A DNA stretch of 60,000 nt. It comes from Apostichopus japonicus (taxonomy: Eukaryota > Echinodermata > Holothuroidea > Aspidochirotida > Stichopodidae). Shown here piece after piece: positions 30,801 to 42,686 of the stretch. Where the stretch lies: assembly GCF_037975245.1 (NCBI RefSeq), contig NC_092572.1, positions 10,985,769 through 11,045,768 of the forward strand. Reading direction: 5' to 3'. Each line of letters opens with the position of its first letter. The first letter of the stretch is position 1. The position numbers were made by a program, and so were the translations under genes. The notes under the pieces were generated by a model, which made no database searches, was not told the DNA's origin, and saw only the letters and a list, made by a program, of their open reading frames with translations.

Positions 30801-32388
30801 CAGAAACCTTCATCATTAAAGATCAAAGTGAAATACATAGATAGAGGATTGTCATTCAACTGCATTGAGAGTCACAACACTGACAACGTTATAAATTAGT
30901 CTATATAGTCCAAAGAATCGCAGCACATTGAAATATTTTCTCTAGTAAACGGGCTATTGATGCGTACTTAGAGCGAATGTTTCTAGTACATGAATTCTGA
31001 TGAAGTGAATTGTATACTAAGATGTGATAGAAACTGCAAACTGATTTTACTAACATATCAGGTGACTTTTGGAACATAAGTGAAATGTAATATCCTTTCC
31101 CTTGCGGTTTTAGCAAATTTATTTCTGACTCAGTATAGGGGGTTGAAAATGGTAACCACTGCATTTCATATACTACTGCAAATACATACTAAGCTGAAAT
31201 TGTTTTGCGTATTTTTGGAACTAATCAATCTAATGTCCTCGCTCTTTTTGCCCCGTCCCCCTTTTCTGTTTTATCGCCCGTTTTATCGCCCGTTTTTCCC
31301 CACTCTATTCTTCTGCATATTCATTCATACATTCATCCATCTATCCATTTATGGATCCTAGCATCCATTCATCTTTCCATCCATTTATCTGTCCCCTTTT
31401 CTTTACATTTTACATGCATCCATCCATCCACCCATATATTTCCCAGTCTCTTCCTCACTCCCGGTTATTTGAAGGTATACAGAAAGTATATTGATAATAC
31501 ATTCATTCATTTACCGCTTTTTCCCTTTAAACCCAAATTGAAAGTTCATAGCAGAGTCGAATACTCTTTGATATGAACTTTCAATTTTACGAGCTTCCGA
31601 TACAACGTATGAATAACTTATTTGCTGTTTTAAGCAATGATTAGTAACGATTAAGGTTTCATCTGTCGTAAGTGAAACTGAAGGAAGATTTCAAGCTAAC
31701 AACGACCTCACTATCTGCGACCTTTTCAATAGCTTACTTCCTGTAAGTATACTCAGCTGTATCCTTGCCAGGCATACCTGGAAATAATCAGGTGTTGCCT
31801 AACATAAAATACATGTCTAGAGTACTATCTACAAACGTTGCTAGATTGAAGTTCTCATGCATATGTGTTCGGTGTCCAGCGTCCACAGTTAATGATCAAC
31901 ATAAAAAACGAAAATGGGTAATGAACACCGATAACGAAAATAGACTAGTGTCATTACATGTCTGCACCGAAGTGATTCCTTGTGAAAACTCCACACTGTC
32001 TTTTAATAAATCAGAAACAGACTTAGTGCATCACACTGTCATTCAGTTTGCCGAATATAATCAAAATTATCCTTCATATACATCATACGCTACTTCAGTA
32101 CGGTATTATTGAGGTATTACAGGCTGCGACATCCAGGGACTATACAATTTCAACAGAAAATGAAACAAGCTGGTTTGCTTACGGTTAGCTTAAAAGTTGT
32201 CTACATGGCTCGGATAAGAACATTTCTTAGTGAATATGGACGTGTAACATCAAGTAACGTCTGAACATGGGCTCAATCATTCGTAACCATATAGGTTGTA
32301 GGAAAGAATGAGTCACCCAACCCAGTACTCTGATGTGTCAAACATAGCTCGATCCTTATCACTGAAATATTCCAAAATGAAAGAAAAC
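24823..32388. other. 7.5 kb without a confident gene
   Basis: Low-complexity stretches: poly-G near 25371, poly-C near 25465, G-rich runs near 28356 and 28790, GAGAGAAAGAGAG near 28830, C/A runs near 30010. Open frames here (e.g. 28596-28955 minus, 31765-32112 plus) lack family resemblance or splice context. The right end is 3' of gene C. Confidence 0.4.
31305..31445. repeat. degenerate ATCC microsatellite
   Basis: CATTCATCCATCTATCC-type tetramers, interrupted, about 140 bp. Confidence 0.85.
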
Positions 32389-32422
32389 TTACCCTTCCTT
32401 GTTCACAGTTGCATACATAGGT
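32389..32422 (-). CDS. gene C last exon (PMYATV)
   Basis: Acceptor ATTACAAACAG, phase 2 in, encodes R-PMYATVNKEG and TAA. The TAA overlaps a GTAAGT, but splicing from it finds only a 31-nt intron to the next AG, so reading to the stop is preferred. Y-A-T-V fits Y-x-x-V but lacks the -2 residue of a strict ITIM. Confidence 0.58.
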
Positions 32423-35400
32423 CTGTTTGTAATTTTCGAGGCGAAAGAATTGTAGCTTGCATTACCTAGAGCACGCAATCTGAAGCAGGATATACAAGAA
32501 GAAAAGTTCACGTCAAAGCACATCATATCAAATCACGATACATCTTATGATCTATATACATGATTTTCTTTGATGGTAGTTTGATGGGACGGTTGGCTTG
32601 TGGTGATGATTTCTTTGTACGACAACTAAAACTCAAATGTTGATAATTTCGTAACCACGTTGTCGTGAGAAAACCTCATGCTTGAAGAAAAGCCAAAAAT
32701 GTTTTTGTTTTAATATAATCCATAAATCCAAATATAATTTTTACATTGCTCGAGTTATCGTATAGTGTCGTGATTCTGGGCTTCCCTTTCAAAAACATTA
32801 CACGCGACGGTGCACTTCTAGCATTACCTTGCCCCCACAAGGGCGTAGCCTATATCATCATCGTCGCTTTCAGAGGACGAGACCTGATCTTCCGACGTGG
32901 ACTCTTTGGGTTTTTCAGAGACACTGTATCAGGTTAAAATAAAGTAAATGGATCAAACTAACGGAAAAGCATAGTTTCATCAAAAAGTCGAAAGCATGAA
33001 AATTGAACATTTGTTGAAGAAAGTATTCACCTTTCTTTTCTATATATGCACAACTTAGCTGGCAGAATATTAACTGCCAGGATTCCTGTTTTGAAATCAA
33101 TGTCAAATAAAACGCACAACTAATGCAACTTTCAAAACACATTTCGGTCTTTTAAAAGTTTAGAAGCTACGTGACATCAGCACCTGCCACATTTGCTCAA
33201 ACAAAGTGACGGCACCCAAACATGGCCATATTATCTCCGTTAGCTGTTTCCTTTCACACAAATGGAACTTAAGCTATACGGAAATAATAAGAAAAAAATC
33301 ATCCGGGATTGTATATAAGCAGGCCTATCCAGTGAACTTTGTTCCTAGAAGCTATTTGTTTATAAAACCTTTTCATTTTTAACTAACGTTTTCAAATCTG
33401 AGTCCTTCAATCTTCTCTTTTATATGTACTTATTTAAAATTAATTTATCTGATTACTACAATTCAACGATACTTACTTTATGTATGAATGTTTGCACTTT
33501 CTGTCCGATGCATTACCTGCAACGATATTCAAAAGAAATATGATTCATACTCAACAATCTAGATCATCAGTTGTTTGAACGATATATAGTGTTTTAAAAA
33601 ATTTAAATGCTTTCATACTTCATTCGTGTTGTTTTGCTTAAAATAAATTAATTCCATTTAGACATGAGGCATTTAGCAATCTATGATATGCAGCAGTAAG
33701 GTGTTGCTGAATAAATTGCTTTCTTAATTACGTAATGTCGTACTTTGATTTAGGCATTCGCAGCAGTAAGCAATGTTATCTGGCAACGTTTGAGTAATCC
33801 TGCCATTTAAGAACAGACAACAGTATTTAGTTCTTTTAATTGACTATTTCATTTAGATAAGAGACTAATCACTGATGAATAGTTGTTTTAGGCAAAATGA
33901 ACCAATAATATTATAATACAGATATCAGAGAGCCGTTTAATACAGGTTGTAAATGAGTTTCCAATTGTTCCAATGCGTGTGACGCTGCGTTTTGCGTTGT
34001 GCGTCGGTGTTGTGCATGTCGTCGTGCGGGTGAACTGCGTCCTTGGTTTAAATTAGCCATTATTCTGTTTGCTTCTGGTTTATTCTAATTAATTGATTCA
34101 CAGTAACGATTACGATTGATGAATATTGACGTATACTTGTTTTGTATAGGATTAAAGTCAAAAGATTCATTCACACAACGCAGATATCAGATCAGAAATG
34201 CAGATTAGCAGATTAGATCAGCAGATTGTCCAGAATGACTGTCTGGAACTGATTTTGAAGATATATTTAATTCAGCGGTTTGATATCTGCGTTGTGTGAA
34301 TTTTTGGATGTGTAACTGTTGAAAACAAATCTCTAGGAGATTTTCACAGGTTTTATTTTCTCTTCACTTCTGTGTAAAGAGGGACACATCAGGGTACAGA
34401 CTCGGCTATCTCCGTGCAAGAATCTGCTTCTAAATATCACTATACTTTTTCATAGGATAGCCTTTTACATTTCTACTGAAACTATAATATTTATAGAAAT
34501 TGCTTGTAAAACCTGTTGTTTCGAATGTATGGCTTTTGGTAAGTATTGGTCCATTATTGGTCCTTTCTTCTCTGTATTCGATATGAGGAAATCAAAACAA
34601 AGAAATAAAACAAAGAATGAATATACTCTTTATGAAATGTAAGCTTATATCTTCTTGAGCTTGAACGACATTATGTTGGTTCTCCTAGAGCAAAGGCTCC
34701 TATGCAGCAACGTTAGAGTCTCGTCACCTATTACACAAATATGAAACAACTTGATGCAGTTGAAATAACAGAATAGTAAATCAAAATTTAGAAAGAAAAA
34801 CTGTTATTATAAAAGGAATACAATAGCGTAAACGAAAGTAATATTTTACAGGTGAGAAAAACAATACGGGTAGGGTATTATAACGCTATATATGTAACTA
34901 TATGATTTCTTAAACTGAAAACGTGATGGATAAATTTTGAAGGCTCAATTAACACCAGAATTGTATGACCTCAAAAAGTACCTGAAGCAATGTATAACAA
35001 ATATGTCTATACATAAGTCTGTTTCAGGATGTTTGTAGAAATGATATGATGTGGTCAAGATATTTACTAGTTTTAAAGATAATTAATACATAGTTCCTCC
35101 ATGGCAAGGTATACAGATTCACGGCGTCAAACGTGGCTGCAACGAATGCTCTAAATGAAGAATACATACAATGAATGGAACTCGAATGCTTCATATCATA
35201 TCTTTAAGAGATAACTTAATCAGAAAGTTGTTTGAAAAAGGAGATGGCACACAAAAAGACAGCATAAAATATACAAAATAACACCACAATAGTTAGTACT
35301 AGATTAACAATTACCTTGGAGGAAGAGGTTCTATATTTTGATAGTTATCCTCACCAGGATTATCTGTAATGTGATGTGAAATATAGAAAAGAAAAAAAAG

Positions 35401-38400
35401 GTGAAGAAATTACTTATTCTGTAAAGAAACATTTTAATAATATTATTATTATTATTTACCAAATTTATATGGCGCTCTTTTCATGCTTAAGCATGTTCAA
35501 GAGCGCTTTACAATGATAAAAAAATGGCAAAACCCTTAAAATATGAATATGAAGAATAAAATTGACACAGCTAAAATATTAATATCATATAAATATATAT
35601 ATAAACGAAGGAATAAGTTTCAAAATAATATATTTATAGACAAGAATACACTAAGTGCGAATTGTTATCATGGTTTCTTGACAGCGCGCTAATAGACTGG
35701 GCTGACGAGGATATAGTTTTATTTTTAATGTATTTGAATGTCTCATTGAAATTTCTTTAATCACCAATTGTAATAATTTGGAGATTTATTTTTATTGTTT
35801 TATTTCACAAATGATCACCAGGTGAACAGTATTCCAGAATTGTATTTTCTTTACAGTTTTCAGATTCTAGATGGCTAAAGATTGATGTAGAGCTAACTTG
35901 TTATATCGATTCCAATTGTTTAATCACTGTCCTTTTCAACTGATTGACACGAGGGAATGTAACTGATTAACTTTAAATGAATTAAACTTACATAAAATGT
36001 TTACATGGTGATTCTATACCTTCATTGAGAGCAGTGGAAAAGTAGGCCGTCTTAAATTGAATTGACATGGATTTTCGTTAGAATCGTAAGTTCCATTTCG
36101 GTTTCTCAAAGCTGTAGTTGAGGTTTCTCGAAGTGAATTTGATAGACTTCTTAGTCTTTTAAATGACCAACCAACAGCGTAATACCTTTGTTTCTACTCG
36201 ATGTTGCCGGAAGCCCGCTCTTTAATTCCACAGTATATGCTACGTGTTAAACTCGAAGAAATGCAAGATGAAAACTGCGTTGGTGAGGGACTGACTGGGT
36301 TGGGTGTGGGTGTGGTGTTGATTCAGCACTGGCAGGGAAGTGAACTTATAGTAGTATTTCATAGCAGTATTTCATACACCAAAGTATACGTCTATATGTG
36401 TCTTGGATAGGACTGTAAAGTTAGCATTGTATAACATGTGTTCATAAGTAGTGCAACTGCAATATATTCCTACCAGCTGTAGACTTTCCTTCCACTGTGG
36501 GCCTACTAGCTGCATGACAGGCTGCCGGTAGGGTACCGTTATCTCCACTTCTACGTTCGTCAATCCTTGACGTTCTCCGTAAAGTGTTCGACACATTTCT
36601 AATGAAATCCCTAAATGGAAAGGATATACATGTGTAAAGAAAATGAAACAGAATGTCAAGAAAAGTTGATTAATTAATTAATTGATTGAGTAATTAATTG
36701 AGTTAACATCAGAAATATTGGATGGAATGCAACAGTACAGAATTTTGTTGTACATCAAATGTTTGTTAATTCTGAATTGCATGCAGCGAGTATAATTCCT
36801 TTTGATAGGTTAATCGATGAAAGTAGTCACATTAACGTCGAATGAAATTGTAGTTCAAGTGTTCACGCTATGGACATGGTCACGGTTGACTCTTATTTCT
36901 GTCTGAAAGCTAACAACCTTACAGACATTTTCTTTTCCAAAAATTATAAAGATTTACAGTTGGTTGTTAATCAAAAGATTGATTTCGTCCGATAACACTT
37001 TTTTTCGGTTGTTATAAGGAATCGAAGCGTCTGGAGTCATAACACGATACAGCTTTATCCTAAATTGTTGTCGTTCTTTGTAAGCTGTTATCGAGAATGT
37101 GATAAGCTAATCACATGCGCTGTATTAAGTAAGCTTATTTGGATAAACCATTGAACAGGTCTTATCATTTTCGTCTCTTCAGACGTAATAAAGATGATGG
37201 GATCTTAACAATTTCGGTAGTTTATAGCTAAATTGTGAAATGCCAACGAGGAATATTTTTCAAATTGATATAGGAAAAGTCATTCTTACTTGTCGATATT
37301 TGCTTCAATAAAGATTGACACCTAACTCAAACTTCGAAATTGTGTAATAAAAATGTTGTATTATCCGTAAATAACATTTCCGTTACCTTGTAGCTACCAT
37401 TGATAATTGGTAGTGACTTTCAGTCCTATCTGAAAAGAATAAAGAAAATAATGTTAATAATTGAAGCACGATATAATGGAAATGCTCTACTTTGAAGAAG
37501 GATATTTAAGCAGTGTTATCTCAAACCTGTCATCCATAATGAAACACGTCATTCGAGGTTAAAGTTATGCTGTACATTTATAGGACATTTTGCTCACTGT
37601 TAAATTCTGCATACAGACATTTTACCTTATGCTACTGTCATAAATACTACATATAAGCAATACACAGTATATTGTTAAACATCGTCATAGAAAGGGGAAG
37701 TAAGTAACTCATTTTCAATTTACGGTGATAACATGCGCACTATACAACTGACAGTTAATTGTAAATTCTAGTCATCAGTAACATAACGCTACAGGTATTG
37801 TGGTCTATTCTGTATGTATTTCAACGTCTGTACAGTTATTAAATGGTGTTCAACATCTTTTAACAGGTGGTATGATATGCTGACAAATTTTACTACGAGT
37901 GGTCACATTTAATTAGCGACAGTCTGCCGGACGCTGAAAGGAATCAAGATTATTTAATGCTAAAAATGACCAATCCATTTATATATAACTATTAGTGTGT
38001 AACGTGATACTCTCGACATTGTGCAATAATTTAATTCAAAGATAATTATGGTCACTATATATAAATGAAACCTTTAACTTTATATTTAGCACATAAATAT
38101 TGCCAACATTTAATAGCCTTGTTATTATCTTCAAGTGAAAGTGGAAATATGTAACCGTACTGCTCTTTTTGCATCAAGTAATAAAGAAATGGATCTTTTT
38201 AGCTTAAAACTATAATTGTATATGCGTGCAAAAGATGTAGCGATAAGATGTGTTAAGCGATTTCAGGATATCATTCACATAACCCTGTTTTCTTTGTGCA
38301 TTCAAGTGCTTTCATTATTAATTATAGTAGGATGATCGAGGGAAAGTTAAAGGTGAAAACAAAGCAAGTTTGTTGAACTTTTAATGGAATGCAAAACTTG

Positions 38401-41400
38401 AGCATTAAGTTGTTACCTGACTTTGAAATCTTCCAAGCAAGAGCCGCAAATAGGATAACTATTGTAATGATGCACCCACCGATTACTATCATGATCAAGT
38501 CCTTGTTTCCTGAATCTGAAGAAGTTAATCATAGAGAGATGCAAACATTGTCAATCATAATATTTCCGTACTGTAACGTAACGTAGAAAATACACATGTT
38601 AGAAAGACCATTCGATTTGTTACTAAAATTCATGTACCTCATGTAGGTACTTTCTGTCTCAATTTGAAGCACCGTAATTATATTACAGAATGAATGTAAA
38701 ATGAGATATCTTATGCAAATGAAAGTAGTTTGTGACAATAAAATAGGATACTGGTTTGCTACGTGGCCACAAAGGATGCGATAAGAAGGAATACAGTAAC
38801 CCTAGCACCCACAGTTAATGTACACATGAGAGTAATAAAATGTGTGATTGGAAGTTAGTATCACAATCCGATACTAAAACTGCTTTAGAAAGCTGCACAG
38901 TGCCTTTAACTGTTTTAATACCCTACTCGTCCTCTAAAGAAGATATACGGTATCCTGAATGTTACTTTATCTGCTACAGTATAAACCACGGGCGAAGAAC
39001 CCATGGGGGGGGGGGCTTCCCCACCCTTTTGAGCTGTTCGGTACGTAACACAAAATACCCCTCACTTTTCAGGCCTCTAATGAAAAAATAACAATCATGA
39101 AAATCAATCCACGTGTAACAAAAAACACGGGTTAGTCGAAAGCTCCAGTAATGGCAAGATCGTCCAATGTCTCACAAATACTGTTGATGTGACATAGGCT
39201 CTTGATGATGACAGTCACCAGAACAAATCGAGATGATTTGACCTAATTCTGGATATTAATAACAGCGACGAATGTGTTGTTGTATGACGTCATTCTGTTT
39301 CCCATGTGACGTCATCTTCGATTGATCGGACTGGTTTTCGCCCCCCTACCTCCCCACCTTCCCCACCTCAAAACAGCTATCTACGCCCATGGTATAAACT
39401 GAGTAATCGTTATATATACACAGAATCATTGAAAGATAACAACCTCTAACGTGAATCATGTATCAGCCTGTCACAACCTGTCACATGAAACACGAAACAT
39501 GTATCAACCTGTCACACACAACCTGTCACAGCCGGTCATAACCTGTCACAACCTCCCACAACCTATAACATGAAACGTCGTGAAACTAATAGATCCAATA
39601 GAAACAACATATTCATCGACTACTGCCACTTTTTCTTTGTCAGTTTGTCACGTACTAGTACTCAATACTATATATATGCATTCCTTCCATGTGAAGTATC
39701 TCACTAGTTAAATGGTAATGTCAAATCACTTGTATTAAGTAAGGAAATGTTAACCAGAACAATCCGTTGTGTAACATGGGTTTATTGTTGGTCGAATATT
39801 CAGTTTCACTTAGAGTTATCCACTTTAAAACAGTTGTATTAATGAAGGAAATATGGTTGATATTGTAATGTTATGGTTAATAAGTGTTAGTCTTCCTTTT
39901 TAATGTTTAATGTGATTAGCTCCACGTCATAATATAACGTAGGATACCTTCAATGCGAGGATACTTGAATTCAACTATGCTACTACTTTAAAGATTCTGG
40001 TGATATGGTATAAAAATGTGTTATGAATCAACATAATTATTTATAATTATTACTATACATTTTGTTTACCTTCTTCTATGGTAAAAAATTTGAACATGTC
40101 ATTTAAACCTTGCCAGAGTATATATATAGCTGCATGGTAATGGTTGATAATATCACAATGCACGTTCAGAAAAACTTTCGTTTTCGAGATCATTTTGAAG
40201 TTTTCAAGCATTTGCAGTTTCCATTTCAGCTTAAACTAACACTATAGCTAAGAACTGTTCGATTAAACTTTTCCTCTTTTTGAATATGTTCTAATGACAT
40301 CATTTTCCAGTTTTGTAAACCGTTTTTACTCTGTAAGTATACTGTAAGAGTATGGTAGCCTGACGCTTCGCACACAAATTTGAAACCAGGACCCTCGGGT
40401 AGCTTCTTCAATTATATTAATTTTACACACGGCAGATCTATACAGCAGAAAATGTTAATGATATGTTTATAATTGTAGTGAATAGGCAAAGACACTTGTT
40501 AATATGTTAATGTAGTTGATATACTAGTTTAGTTAGTAGTTGAATACTAATTTTTATAGTGCTATATAGCACCTTTATAGTTCAAATCATGACTCCTTTT
40601 CATTGAAATTCAATTCATTTCAATTGTTTCACTTTCATAATTTAGTAATTATCAAATGTTCTTCCGATGTTAATTGCTCTGCCGATGTTAATGGATAGTT
40701 TAAAAAAAAATAGATAATCAAATTATTGTCAATTACGGTGATGAAAAAACAATTAAATACTGTAATCAATTGGTAATGTTTGGTTGAAAAAAATAAGAAT
40801 TTGTTTTATTTTGGTTTAAAAATGTTCATTATTAATGAGACAAGTGCACAATTATTTTATTCAAGTGATACAGACATATTACTTACTCTCATAGATCTGT
40901 ACTTGTAATGTAACACTACAGTTGAGAGATGAATACTCCTCTACTCGACACCACAGAGACTGCCCATGATGTGTTCGGTTCGCCTTTAGCATCAAACGAC
41001 TGCACATTTCTTTGTGATTGTCGAACTTCGTAAGGGTTTCTTGTGGTAAGGTCTGTGCATTGTCTATACTTCCTTCGTTGATTAGCCACCGTAGTCGCAT
41101 ATCGTTACTACGTGCATTAAACTGTAAACAGCAATCGGCTGTGATGTTGCTTCCTTCGTAAGTAACATTTTGATCAGTTGAAAGGGTCAGATTTCCTAAT
41201 GTTAAATAGGAAGACGAATGCATTATTAAGACATTTGTTAATGAAATTATGATATGCAGTTATGGTGTAAGTATGCTGAATCCTGGAAATCTAGTTATAA
41301 CGCAACATAATAACCGTGGAATTTTCACTACAATAATACAGTGTAATAGGTATTGACTAGTCTCTGATCAAACGGTTTCCAATAATGTCCAATGCATGTT

Positions 41401-42686
41401 TTATACATTTAAACCCTTTTCCTAAAAAACAAGGATAATTGCATGCTAAAACCCCTCCCCTATAGGTAAAGTTAATACACTTAACTAGTTTTACCCAGTA
41501 GCTTGCTTTATATACTTACTATATTATTTGATCTTATTCAGCCTAACATTTATATTTCAAGTTGAAACCTCTTAAGGAATATCCGAGTTCTTCATTACAT
41601 TCTAACATGTTATTATATTATCTCATTGTACACCATTGACAAAATAGATTAGATTGAACACGCCAATGACATTACAAGAAACCAACTATCAGTAAAGACT
41701 ACCTTGGAAAATATTATTGGAAAAGTGTCATTTGTTCATTGTAAATAGAATCAAATACATACCTAAGACGTATAAAGTGAACTTGGTGGCATTCGCTACA
41801 CTGAACTTAGGGAACATAGTACATTTATAATCTACCGCGTCTTCAAATCCAACCCTCTTGATTGTTAAAACAGATCGGTCTTTGTCGTTCCGTTTCGTAT
41901 ATTTGTTCCTATCATAATTTATCTCAGTTGTTTCATTATCCAACGTCCATGACCATTCTTCGGGGTTATTGCCATGGCACGTTAGCGACTGATCTGTATC
42001 AATGATGGCGTGTCGAACTTTGTCCTTTGCAAGACCTTGGCGTGGATGAGAAAAACACATGTAACAAATTTCAAACAATGATCAATATTTACCTGTTTCC
42101 AAGGAATGCAGTTAAACTGAGTTGTTGTAAAATGCCATAATCAATACTTTCGACTAGCGACGAAAAAAAGAAGAATATGCTTCGAATTTGATAACCGCTT
42201 TTGTATGTCATTTTCATGATTCTTGCTTCATGATCTGTTCAATTCATCAAGGCCTGCTTTCGATGGTTACATATCCTCGTTGTACTATTTCACCGATAAG
42301 AAAATCATATACAGCATTACCGCATGATTCTATTACTCTATAACATTTTATTACACATTACCTCACCGCAAAGCTAAGTCCCTGCATACACCCTATATCG
42401 ATTAAGAGCGATACGTGTAGAGTGTAGACATAAGGAGTTTCCTTCGTATCTTTGTCGTTAGATTGTAGTAAATAATAGTTAGATTTCTGTAAAAGATGCT
42501 GTCATAAGTTGATTTGCAGTACAGCAAACTCTTGAAAATTATTGTCAGTGTGTGTTTCATTCAATTACAATACATATTGCAAAAACATAACATTTCTTAG
42601 ATGACACAAAATGATATGAAAGACTTACCCATTTGGATTAGTGTAACACATATAAGAAGGCTTCCACTGATGCTGGCCCTGATCAT
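32389..42686 (-). CDS. Ig-superfamily receptor gene C with ITIM tail
   Basis: Nine exons join into an open frame of 363 residues: SP 42629-42686, Ig1 41763-42035, Ig2 40887-41195, TM 38417-38509, then tail exons 37387-37429, 36474-36610, 35315-35363, 32828-32923 and 32389-32422 (stop TAA). All phases agree. Residues: signal peptide 1-19, Ig1 20-110, Ig2 111-213, TM region 214-244, tail 245-363. Tail tyrosines: SHYQLS (Y251), DNYQNIEPLPP (Y312; Y-x-N fits Grb2-type SH2 binding), IGYALV (Y347; ITIM consensus) and PMYATV (Y356). The ectodomain matches A, B, D and E, while TM and tail are different. Likely an inhibitory or dual-signalling surface receptor; ligand unknown. Confidence 0.72.
32828..32923 (-). 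CDS. gene C ITIM exon (IGYALV)
   Basis: 96 nt, phase 2-2, acceptor CCTGATACAG, donor GTAATG. Serine/acid-rich (SSSESDDDD), then IGYALVGAR. I-x-Y-x-x-V is the ITIM consensus for SHP-type phosphatase SH2 domains. Its end, GYALVGAR, resembles GYDIVGQR of B and D, so it is probably a diverged member of the same exon class. Confidence 0.68.
32924..35314. other. gene C intron (tail exons 3 to 4)
   Basis: 2.4 kb AT-rich intron. Contains the inverted repeat at 34170-34300. No other exon with matching phase was found. Confidence 0.45.
34170..34300. repeat. 20-bp perfect inverted repeat
   Basis: TTCACACAACGCAGATATCA (34170-34189) and its exact reverse complement (34281-34300), 91 bp apart, with CAGATTAGCAGATTAG repeats between. 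Could be the ends of a tiny MITE or a hairpin in the gene C pre-mRNA. Confidence 0.8.
35315..35363 (-). CDS. gene C tail exon 3 (YQNI)
   Basis: 49 nt, phase 1 in, 2 out; acceptor ACATTACAG, donor GTAATT. Encodes DNPGEDNYQNIEPLPP. Y-Q-N-I matches the Y-x-N Grb2 SH2 pattern and PLPP is proline-rich. Same length and phases as the juxtamembrane exon of B and D. Confidence 0.65.
35430..35560. repeat. dispersed repeat with GCGCT stem
   Basis: TATGGCGCTCTTTTCATGCT and AAGAGCGCTTTACAAT form an imperfect hairpin after an ATT triplet run. Resembles short interspersed repeats common in marine invertebrates; class not assigned. Confidence 0.4.
36474..36610 (-). CDS. gene C tail exon 2
   Basis: 137 nt, phase 2 in, 1 out; strong acceptor TCCTTTCCATTTAG, donor GTAGGA. 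Basic, serine/threonine-rich stretch (FIRNVSNTLRRTSRIDERRS), RRTS being a basophilic kinase-type site. No tyrosine. Another frame is also open, but only this one keeps phase with both neighbouring exons. Confidence 0.58.
37387..37429 (-). CDS. gene C tail exon 1
   Basis: 43 nt, phase 1 in, 2 out; acceptor TTCTTTTCAG, donor GTAACG. Encodes DRTESHYQLSMVAT, joining to R. Holds the membrane-proximal tyrosine Y251. Confidence 0.6.
38417..38509 (-). CDS. gene C transmembrane exon
   Basis: 93 nt, phase 1-1, acceptor TTCAGATTCAG, donor GTAACA; same length as TM exons of D and E. Encodes NKDLIMIVIGGCIITIVILF then AALAWKISKS: a clear membrane helix with a basic stop-transfer end, but with little residue identity to the D helix. 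Confidence 0.75.
38987..39391. mobile_element. hAT-like MITE with 8-bp target duplication
   Basis: Inverted ends CACGGGCGAAG / CTACGCCCATG, flanked by GTATAAAC on both sides (38979-38986 and 39392-39399). Sits in the gene C intron between Ig2 and TM exons. G-rich left and C-rich right subterminal tracts; no transposase. Confidence 0.72.
39466..39570. repeat. CAACCTGTCACA minisatellite
   Basis: About eight degenerate 10-15-bp units of ACCTGTCACA in the gene C intron. Confidence 0.8.
40070..40129 (-). CDS. possible optional exon of gene C
   Basis: 60-nt open stretch, phase 1-1, between ACCATGCAG and GTAAAC, encoding IYILWQGLNDMFKFFTIEE. Including it would keep the gene C frame and lengthen the stalk. 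Weak pyrimidine tract and no copy elsewhere in the window; may be chance. Confidence 0.22.
40887..41195 (-). CDS. gene C Ig2 exon
   Basis: 309 nt, phase 1-1, donor GTAAGT. Same landmarks as gene [29 protein letters not shown], and several N-glycosylation sequons. Homology with B and D continues about 150 bp into the downstream intron (to ~40730), then stops. Confidence 0.8.
41763..42035 (-). CDS. gene C Ig1 exon
   Basis: 273 nt, phase 1-1, donor GTATGT. SLTCHGN, WSWTLDNET, VLTIKRVGFEDAVDYKC mark B, C and E-F strands. Differences from B concentrate after the C strand and after the last cysteine, where ligand-contacting loops usually lie. Confidence 0.82.
42629..42686 (-). CDS. gene C signal-peptide exon
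   Basis: [19 protein letters not shown], then phase 1 and GTAAGT. Hydrophobic core LLICVTLI. Confidence 0.72.

Noticed and set aside
32040-32110. Minus-strand TEVAYDVYEG-stop as a tyrosine-motif last exon
   Set aside because: The only possible acceptor leaves the wrong phase from the exon at 32393-32422, and a stop lies just upstream.
31765-32112. 115-codon plus-strand frame
   Set aside because: No similarity recognised, no splice or promoter context, opposite strand just beyond gene C.
32340-32380. Extra last exon of gene C (GDKDRAMFDTSEYWVG) after a 31-nt intron
   Set aside because: A 31-nt intron is too short for normal splicing; the TAA at 32389 closes the frame without it.
40226-40411. 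Minus-strand open stretch that looks Ig-like (GFKFVCEASGYHTLTVYLQS)
   Set aside because: A stop lies just upstream in frame and the only nearby AGs give phase 0, while the flanking receptor exons need phase 1. No C-strand Trp or second cysteine at the usual spacing.
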